Origin: Fonticula-like sp. SCN 57-25
Taxonomy: Eukaryota; Nucleariida; Rotosphaerida
Direction of reading: 5' to 3'
Length of the DNA stretch: 64,000 nt
Assembly: GCA_001724245.1 (NCBI GenBank)
Contig: MEDX01000002.1
Location: 1 to 64,000 of the forward strand
Part shown: positions 57,122 to 64,000 of the stretch, piece by piece
Layout: the number at the start of each line of letters is the position of its first letter
How positions within the stretch are numbered: position 1 is the first letter of the stretch
Translations under genes and position numbers: made by a program
The notes under the pieces: generated by a model
What the model saw: only the letters and a program-made list of their open reading frames with translations
What the model was told of the DNA's origin: nothing
Databases searched by the model: none

Positions 57122-57463
57122 GTTGTCTCTTTCCTTGATCCGCGCGGGAGGGGGTAACAACTAGAAGTGTGGCGCGGAAAGGCCATGTGCCACGTGGCAA
57201 TATCGCCCAATCACTCTTGTGGCAGTGACGTGGCAGGGGTGTGACAGGGCTGTATCCACGTGGCAGATGTGTGACAGGGCTGTATCCACGTGGTCGTGGT
57301 GACGCAATTTGTGCCATCGCGGACGGAAATCGGGAAAGGGGCGGGAAAGTGACAGGCATTCTGAGGGATGTTTTATAAAGAGAAAAGGAAAAGGAAAATA
57401 GAGGAAGGTGTGGGCAAAGAGTAAAAGTCAGGAAAAGCAACATTCACGTGTGACTAGAGCCTT
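57122..57463. promoter_or_regulatory. ABCF2 promoter with duplicated E-box unit
   Basis: The 23-bp unit ending in TATCCACGTGG, beginning GTGACAGGGC, occurs at 57241-57263 and 57271-57293 (period 30). A further CACGTG is at 57190-57195 and a CCAAT nearby at about 57208. Confidence 0.6.
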
Positions 57464-58948
57464 TTACGTCTTGGGGCGGATAGACACCTTACCCTGCCGC
57501 AAGTGTTGCAAAAGGATCTTGGTTTTTGATCCGTCCGTCCGCCTCACGGCAATCTAAAGAAATCGTCAGCGAAAATAATGTTGTTGTTAGAGGCGCGTAC
57601 CTCGGAGCTGTTGACGGCGGTGATCGTGCCGGGGAAGCGACTCGATTCGCGGTTCTCGATATAAATCTGACCACCGCGCGAGTACCGATTCCCCTGGTAC
57701 ATAATCGAGTTATTCTCATAAATTACCTCGTCCATCTCCTGCTCGCGCGCATCCTTGGCAACTGTGGTCATTGTCAGTATACAAAAAGGGGAAAAAAAGC
57801 ATTGGCGCACCAGCGGCAGCTCGGCGCGTCGCCACGGCGGGGTTGGCCTAGTATGGCGTCAGCAAAACAAACATGGAATCAGCATGCGTACGCTGGTGAT
57901 TATCAAAAGATCCTCGAGGATTTCGTTGTCCTTGAGAGCGTGCTGGATAGTGGGACCTGCACAGACGCGCGTCAGCACAAAAAAACCACAAAAAAAGCGG
58001 CGCGCACCGCTCAGCACGCGGCGCTTTGCCGTCTTGGTGTCCATCGGCTCGACGCCGCCGCGCCTCCTGAGCTTGCGCAGCGGGGCCAGGCGGCTGCCCA
58101 TCTCGGACGCGAGCTCTATATAAAGCAGAAAATGGTCAGAAAAAAGGGTTAACTTGGCGGGAAAGATCGCACCGGTCGTGATGTCTATGCTGCCCTTCTC
58201 CTCCTCGAGGCGCTTGCGCTTGTCCTGCAGCGACGAGATCATGCGCTCGCGGACGCTCTGCACCTCGCCCTATATCAGCATGGGTTAGATCACGAAAAAA
58301 GAGCGGTGATGATGCCGCACGGCATAGTCAGTGTCGGCGCCGTTCTTGTCCTGCGTGCAGACGGCCTCGATGGTCTCGAGCTGGCACGTGCGCCACATCT
58401 CGGCCATCTCCAGGCGCTCAGCGCGCCTCTGCTCGAGCATCTGGATCGACTCGACAAACTCGGGATGCTCGCCTGCGGAACGCATCACGAGCCATGTTAG
58501 GTGGGATCAACATCAAAAGAAAGAGGGACGTGGGCGTACCGGCGGCCACCTGCTGGATCTCGCCGTCCAGGCTGTGGAGCTTTTCCTGGTACAGGCTGCA
58601 TATTCAAACACAGTCAGTAACAGTAAAGCAAAAAAAGCGCTTGAAAAGAGAAAGGGCGCACCGATCCTTGAGCTCTGAGAATTCCTTCTCGATGCGCGAC
58701 ATTTGCTCGAGGGCTTCCTGGCGGCGGCCCTCGCTGCCGTCGGCATCAGCCTCGCCTGCGCCACACAATTAGCGGCAAATAAAACACAAAAACGTTGACG
58801 CACCGTCGGTGGAGTCGTACTCCTCCTCGGCCGTGTTTTCGGCCTGCTCGCGAGCGTCGGCAGTCTCGCCCATCACGAGCTCGGTCTCGCTGTCGCTGTC
58901 ATCACCGCCCGCGTTCGCGAGCAGCATCGCCTTTGAGGTCGGCGCCAT
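57464..58948 (-). CDS. SDS3/SUDS3-like subunit of the Sin3-HDAC complex
   Basis: Ten exons (minus): 58948-58804, 58755-58662, 58595-58540, 58472-58321, 58269-58173, 58115-58008, 57956-57892, 57847-57811, 57761-57601, 57553-57464; 334 aa. Corepressor scaffold. Acidic N-terminus, then the Sds3 coiled coil: QMSRIEKEFSELKDRLYQEK, EHPEFVESIQMLEQRRAERL, RTCQLETIEAVC, then LRRRGGVEPMDTKTAKRR, PTIQHALKDNEILEDLLII. The C-terminal Tudor-like part is VIYENNSIMYQGNRYSRGGQ, TAVNSSEIAVRRTDGSKTKI, LLQHLRQGKVSIRPKT, which matches the end of animal SUDS3. Introns are about 50 nt, one exon only 37 nt. Confidence 0.9.
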
Positions 58949-59212
58949 GATTTCACTCACCAACGTTCACGCGCAATAACACCTAGGCTGTGTGCAAAGC
59001 GCGGCCTACCTGCAAGCGGGGATCGGTCCCCTGCTGCCCGTGGCGATCCCTAAAACACCGCCGAAACCGCAGTGATGCGAAATGGCAACAGGGCTGCCAC
59101 ACCAATGTGCACAACATTGTGAGATTGGTATTGTCACAGCCGTGCGGGCAACCTTGTGCGCAGGCCGCAAGCCTGTCTCTTGTCCTTGATTGCCCAACCA
59201 GCAACCCACGCG

Positions 59213-61496
59213 ATGTCGTCGACGAGCGCTGCGCCGGCCCCGTCCCCCGCGGCGGAGGGCAAGCCCGTCTACGTGTCCGAAGCCAAGGGCAGCGACGAGA
59301 CCGGAGACGGCTCCGAGGCCAAGCCGTTCAAGACGGCGCTTCACGCGCTGTCGCTCGACATCAACGCCATCGTTTTTGTCGAGGGCGCCGAGGGGTTCGC
59401 AAAGATCTCTGATGCCGGCCTGAAGAAGCAGAAGAAGCAGTTGGAGCTCAACGAGAAGAAGGCCGCCAAGGCCGCTCAGCTCGCCGCCGCCGCCGCCCAA
59501 AAGGTACTTTTTTTTGGTCCTTTTCCCTCTTTTTCTGCCTTTTTTCCTTGCTTACGCGTGGACGATTCCAGGCCGAGGAGGAAGCGCGCCGTCTCGAAGA
59601 GGCCAAAAAGATCGTTCTCGTCGAGGACGCCTCTCTCCCCGCCGCCGTCCAGATCAAGATCCGCGAAGGCAAGGAGCACCGCGGCAAGCGCGTCAAGATC
59701 AGCGGCTGGGTCCATCGCCTCCGCTCGCAGGGCAAGGCGCTCCTCTTCATCGTCCTCCGCGATGGCACTGGCCTCGTGCAGTGCGTCCTCAACGACCGCC
59801 TCGTACGCCTTTTTGCAGCTTTTTTGCACCTTTTTCTAATGAATTTTGCAGTGCCAGACGTACAATGCGCTGACGCTGACGCGCGAGAGCACCGTGACGA
59901 TCTATGGCGTGCTCACTGAGGTGCCCGAGGGCCAGTCGGCCGAGGGCGGCCACGAGCTCAAGGCGGACTACTGGGAGCTCGTCGCGGCGGCGCCCGGCGG
60001 CGCAGAGTCGGCCGACAACAAGTTTAACACGGAGAGCAACCCTGATGTGCTCCTGGACAACCGCCACATGGTCCTTCGTGGTGACAAGGGTACGAATTGT
60101 GGGGTTTTTTGTGGGGTTTTGTGTGTTTTGTAGAGTGTTTTTACACTCTTTTTGTACCTTTTGTGACATTTTTGCCCTTATTTTTTTAGTTTTTGTGTCT
60201 TTTTCGCCCATTTTTTCCCCTTTCTGTGTCTTTTTGCGCGCTTTTTCCACTTTTTCCACACTTTTTTCCCCACTTTTCCCCACTTTTCCCCACTTTTTCC
60301 TCACTAAATTTCTCTTTCTCAGCCTCCAAGATCCTCAAGGTCCGCGCTGTCGTCCTCAAAGCCTTCCGCGACCACTTTTACGACCGCGGCTACTTTGAAG
60401 TCACCCCCCCCTGCATGGTCCAAACCCAGGTCGAAGGCGGCTCAACCCTATTCGAATTCGACTATTACGGCGAGCCCGCTTACCTCACGCAGTCGTCCCA
60501 GCTGTACCTCGAGACGGTCATTCCCTCGCTCGGCGACGTTTACTGCATTCAAGAGTCGTTTAGGGCGGAAAAGTCGCGCACGCGTCGTCACCTGAGTGAG
60601 TATACGCACTTGGAGGCGGAGTGTCCGTTTATCGATTTTGACGAGTTGCTCAACCGTGTCGAAGACCTCGTACGTAGCATAAAAGTGTTTTTAATGTGGA
60701 AATAGAGTGTTTTTGGTGTGGAAATGGTCGTTTTTTGGTTGGTTTTGGGTGGTTTTTGGTCGTGTTTTGGTACTTTTGGGTTGTTTTTGGTCATTTTTTC
60801 GATACTTTTTAGAGTGTTTTTGGACATGTTTTTGATACTTTTTGCTTGTTTTTTATCACTTTTTGCCACTTTTCACTCACTTTTTACTTACCTCTCCTCT
60901 CTTTTCTTCCCTTCCCTTAGATTACGGATGTTGTTGCGCGCGTTCAGTCGAGCCCCTTTGCTCATCTCCTCACCGAGCTCAACCCCACTTTTGTCGCCCC
61001 CAAGAAGCCCTTCCGCCGCATGGCCTACGCCGACGGCATCAAGTGGCTCAACGAGCACGGCATCAAGAAAGACGACGGCACCGACTTTGTCTTTGGCGAG
61101 GACATTAACGAAGCCCCCGAGCGCAAGATGACGGACGCCATCAACGAGCCGATCTTGTTTTGCCGCTTCCCCGCCGAGATCAAGTCGTTCTACATGCAGC
61201 GCTGCGCGGACGACCGCCGCGTGACCGAGTCTGTCGACGTTCTCATGCCGGGCGTCGGCGAGATCGTCGGCGGGTCGATGCGCATCTGGGACATTGCCGA
61301 GCTGATGGAGGGGTACAAGCGGGAGGGGATCGATCCGTCGCCGTACTATTGGTTTACGGATCAGCGCAAGTATGGCGCGTGCCCGCATGGGGGGTATGGG
61401 CTGGGCGTGGAGAGGTTCTTGACGTGGCTGCTGGGGTTGGAGCACATTAGGGAGGTGTGCATGTACCCGAGGTTTGTCGGGAGATGCAAGCCGTGA
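59213..61496 (+). CDS. NARS1: asparaginyl-tRNA synthetase (cytosolic)
   Basis: Exons: 59213-59503, 59572-59802, 59852-60089, 60323-60669, 60921-61496; 560 aa. Class IIb synthetase. N-terminal extension ([21 protein letters not shown] ... [18 protein letters not shown]) as in eukaryotic NARS. OB-fold ([31 protein letters not shown]). Catalytic motif 2 region [23 protein letters not shown]; motif 3 [42 protein letters not shown] distinguishes NARS from the Asp enzyme. Introns 3 and 4 are T/G-rich low complexity. Confidence 0.95.
60090..60322. repeat. T-rich low-complexity intron 3 of the NARS gene
   Basis: CACTTTTTCC- and GTTTTTTG-type units across the intron; intron 4 (60670-60920) is similar with TTTTTGGT units. 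Confidence 0.7.
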
Positions 61497-62032
61497 AAAG
61501 GGCAGATGATGATGAGAATAAAATTGCCAGAGAATAAATTGCCAGTTCATTAAATATGTTATTTAAAAAGGGAATAGTACATATTCAAAAGTATAATATG
61601 CTGTAGTACAGCAGTGCACTGCAACATGCTCATGGTCATCGTATGTACATCATATCATGATTGGCATGGTGACCGGCATTGCCATCGTACATGACATTTC
61701 TCATGCGGGTCATCTGCAATTTAGCACATTAATATGTCGTATTTCTTTCATATTTGCTTACAATTTCCTGCATTCAAGCATGTATAACGCTTGCTTTCCA
61801 GTTCTATATTTCCTTTTCATACGTGCATGCTCATGCTACATCTTTCCCACATCATCCACGTGGCATCTAAGGATCCACGTGGCCAACGACCGTGTTTTGT
61901 TGTGCTTTGGTCGGGTAAGATCGCAGGCGCGCCATCAGTTCAACTTTTTCTCTGCTGCTGGTGACTCTACCGCTGCACTGAACCCCATTCCGCGTCTGTC
62001 TCTGCTGCTGGTCACATTGCCTCTTTGCTGAA
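61497..62032. other. intergenic region, no gene seen
   Basis: AT-rich; two CCACGTGG sites near 61857-61882 lie upstream of the next gene. Confidence 0.5.
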
Positions 62033-63923
62033 ATGGCCGGTCTGAACGCCTATTTTGCTGATCGCTTCGGCTCGACCGATGACTTTGATGAAGAGGATTC
62101 CGATGCCGCCTCTGACGAGTATGACGAGCCGCATGCCGATGAAGGCGCCGCCTCTGGCCTCGCCGACAAGCCGCTCTCCTCTTCCCGCCCCTCCATGACG
62201 ATCCTCGACGGCCCCCAGCACGATCTCGAGGCCGTCAGCGACGAGGAAGAGATGGATTCCTTTGACGAGTCCTTTAACGATCTCGCCGACATCCCCGTCT
62301 CGCCCGTCCCCATTTCATCCTCGATGCTCAACGACACTGCTCCGACGCCCGTTGCCGTCAAGGACACTCCCCGCAAGCCGCGCGTCGTCGGCCGCGCCTC
62401 GCCTCTCCGCCAATCCCGCGTCGCCGAGCTGAGCGGCTCCCCGATGCCCGCATCCCCCAAGGATGCCCTCGAGTCGTCGTCATCCTCGGCATCATCCCCG
62501 TCATCTCCTTCCTCTGACTTTGCCTCTTCGAACCTGAAGCGCAGCAGCTCCTCCGCGAGCCGCGTGAGCGCGCTGTCGCGCAGCGGCACGACCGCGCGCC
62601 GCGCCGCCGAAGCGACGATCAACCGCATCAAGCACAAGCTCAAGATGCCCGCCGGCGAAAAAGAGTCGCTTTATGTGCCGTTTGTGACGGCGGCGTCGGG
62701 GTCGACGGAGGTGCTGGGGGCGCTGCCGGCGAACACGCTCGAGGCGTTTCACGCGTGGTCGGCCAACAGGAAGCTGCAGCCGTCCAAGCAGACGTACGAG
62801 AGGGGATGAATGGGAATGGGAAAGTGTGGGAAAAAGTGTTGTTTGGTGACATTTTGTGTCATTTTACATCACTTTACATCATTTTATGTCACTTTTTGTG
62901 TCATTTTAGATCACTTTTTGGTGTCATAGTGTGTCATGTTGATTTTCAATTGTGTGTTCATGTGAACAATATTGGTAATTTTGTGTTACTTTTGTGTTAC
63001 TTTTGATATCATTTTATATCACTTTTGATGTCATTTTGTGTCACTTTTGTATCACTTTACTTTATTTTTGTATCATTTTATGTCATTTTGCCTCCTTTTT
63101 TCGTACTTTTTCCCTCCTTTTCTCCCCACTTACTAATTCTCTCTTTCTCTTCAGTTTCTTTGATACTGTTGGTGCGATGAGCAGCAATTTGTTTGAGATT
63201 TGCTTTTACGCCAATGGCGAAACATCCGCGCCTTATCTTCTCGACATTTGCTTTGGCACACTTGTTGTGCGTTCGTGGGAAACTGGCGCTGTTCTGAGAG
63301 AGTTTCCCTATTCAATCATCAAGAGGTGCGAAAGAAGAATAAGAATATGTTGGGATGAATGTAGAGCGTATATTGAATGGTTATTGTGGTTATTGTGGTT
63401 GTTATTATGTATGACTATCATATGTGACTCATGTATGGTATCATATGTGAGCACTATGGTATCATATGTGTCACTATTACTTATCATATGTGATCATTAT
63501 GGTATTATATGTGACTCAGTTATGGTATCATATATGATACTTTTACTTCATATATGGTCATTTATGGTATCATATGTGTCACTTTTCCGTATCATATGTG
63601 ATACTTTTACCTATGATTTTGACACTTTTACCTATCATTGTGACACTTTTCCTTTTCATATCTGATCATCATTATGTCACTTTTCCTATTCATTTTCCCT
63701 TTTCTATATTTACTTACGCTATTCCCTTAGTCTTTACCATTCTGTTGCTGACAAGAATGGAAATCGCCATCTTGTTTTCGAATTCGTCCGAAATGCTGAC
63801 ACACTCTCTGAGACTGGCAAGGTCCACGTGGCCCGCCATGCACTTGTCACGGAAGATCGCGAGACGCTCTATAGTGAGATTAAGAGTGCCATGCTGGCGC
63901 AGACAAAGAGGGCGAGCACGTGA
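62033..63923 (+). CDS. protein with acidic/Ser-rich N-terminus and small C-terminal domain, unknown
   Basis: Exons: 62033-62793, 63155-63325, 63731-63923; 374 aa. Residues 1-200 are acidic then Ser/Pro-rich and probably disordered (DDFDEEDSDAASDEYDE, SSSSSASSPSSPSSDF). Then an Arg/Lys helix (ARRAAEATINRIKHKLKM). The C-terminal ~115 residues (NLFEICFYANGETSAPYLLD, ICFGTLVVRSWETGAVLREF, NRHLVFEFVRNADTLSETGK, ETLYSEIKSAMLAQ) have the strand-rich pattern plus final helix of a PH/PTB-like fold. I cannot name a family; a membrane or cytoskeletal adaptor is a guess. Exon 3 phase (AG|T) gives one continuous frame. Confidence 0.65.
62820..63110. repeat. tandem array in intron 1 of the last gene (TTTTATATCACTTTTTGTGTCA units)
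   Basis: Units TTTTACATCAC and TTTTGTGTCAC fill intron 62794-63154. Confidence 0.8.
63370..63665. repeat. tandem array in intron 2 of the last gene (TATGGTATCATATGTGACTC units)
   Basis: Units GGTATCATATGTGACTC and ACTTTTACCTATCAT within intron 63326-63730. Confidence 0.8.
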
Positions 63924-64000
63924 TTATGGTCACGTGATTGTGGTCATGTGATTGGGTCATGTGATTGGGTATAGATTTCCCTTTTGCGGGCAATAAGAAG

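Noticed and set aside
55418-57157. 579-codon plus-strand open frame opposite ABCF2
   Set aside because: Mirror frame of a highly conserved ABC-F gene in GC-rich DNA; low-complexity Val/Leu/Glu/Arg content and no recognisable domain.

Overview
Eukaryotic nuclear DNA. The evidence is GC-rich exons, about 111 spliceosomal coding introns that I could place, AT-rich intergenic and intronic arrays of short tandem repeats, and a purely nuclear gene set (H2B, SWI3, SDS3, NSE1, nuclear-encoded mitochondrial proteins). The lineage is unresolved. A metazoan-type histone 3' stem-loop with a purine-rich downstream element, a Max-like bHLH protein, a peptide deformylase and a quinoid dihydropteridine reductase argue against an ordinary dikaryotic fungus or a plant. 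A unicellular relative of animals or another amorphean protist is my best guess.

Layout. 1-9.1 kb: end of H2B, a bZIP factor, a RING/TRAF-zinc-finger protein divergent from a Max-like bHLH-ZIP factor, mitochondrial L36 divergent from an ATP-grasp-like protein, then HemD. 9.2-27.6 kb: LENG8/Thp3, an Afi1-like DENN protein divergent from enolase, an unknown ER membrane protein divergent from ETF-beta, a Sel1-repeat protein, a tetraspan protein, QDPR divergent from NSE1. 27.7-40.8 kb: PTRHD1, an unknown type I membrane protein, a decayed retrotransposon gag-protease fragment, CLPTM1 divergent from a PBZ-TDP1 fusion, TMEM222 divergent from peptide deformylase with overlapping start codons, PGGT1B divergent from mitochondrial S17. 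41.1-50.5 kb: BAP29/31, an unknown secreted/GPI-type protein, cysteinyl-tRNA synthetase, QCR9, an HSF. 51.1-64 kb: SWI3/SMARCC, the ABC-F ATPase Arb1/ABCF2, SDS3/SUDS3, cytosolic asparaginyl-tRNA synthetase, and a protein with a disordered N-terminus and a compact C-terminal domain.

The genes are housekeeping genes, mostly arranged as divergent pairs sharing 60-500 bp promoters. Functional themes are chromatin (H2B, SWI3, SDS3, NSE1, TDP1), translation (two tRNA synthetases, two mitochondrial ribosomal proteins, ABCF2, PTRHD1, PDF), mitochondrial energy metabolism (ETFB, QCR9) and ER/membrane biology.

Most unusual signals: (1) the 5' splice site is GTNCG in 106 of 111 coding introns, with C at +4 in 109; (2) the palindrome CACGTG is far too common (12 copies in 1.2 kb of the TDP1 locus) in exons, introns and promoters, next to a gene for a protein of the class that binds it; (3) a histone-type 3' processing signal; (4) long introns made of tandem arrays particular to each gene. 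All exon boundaries were placed by hand from reading frame, phase and family similarity recalled from general knowledge; no search was run.
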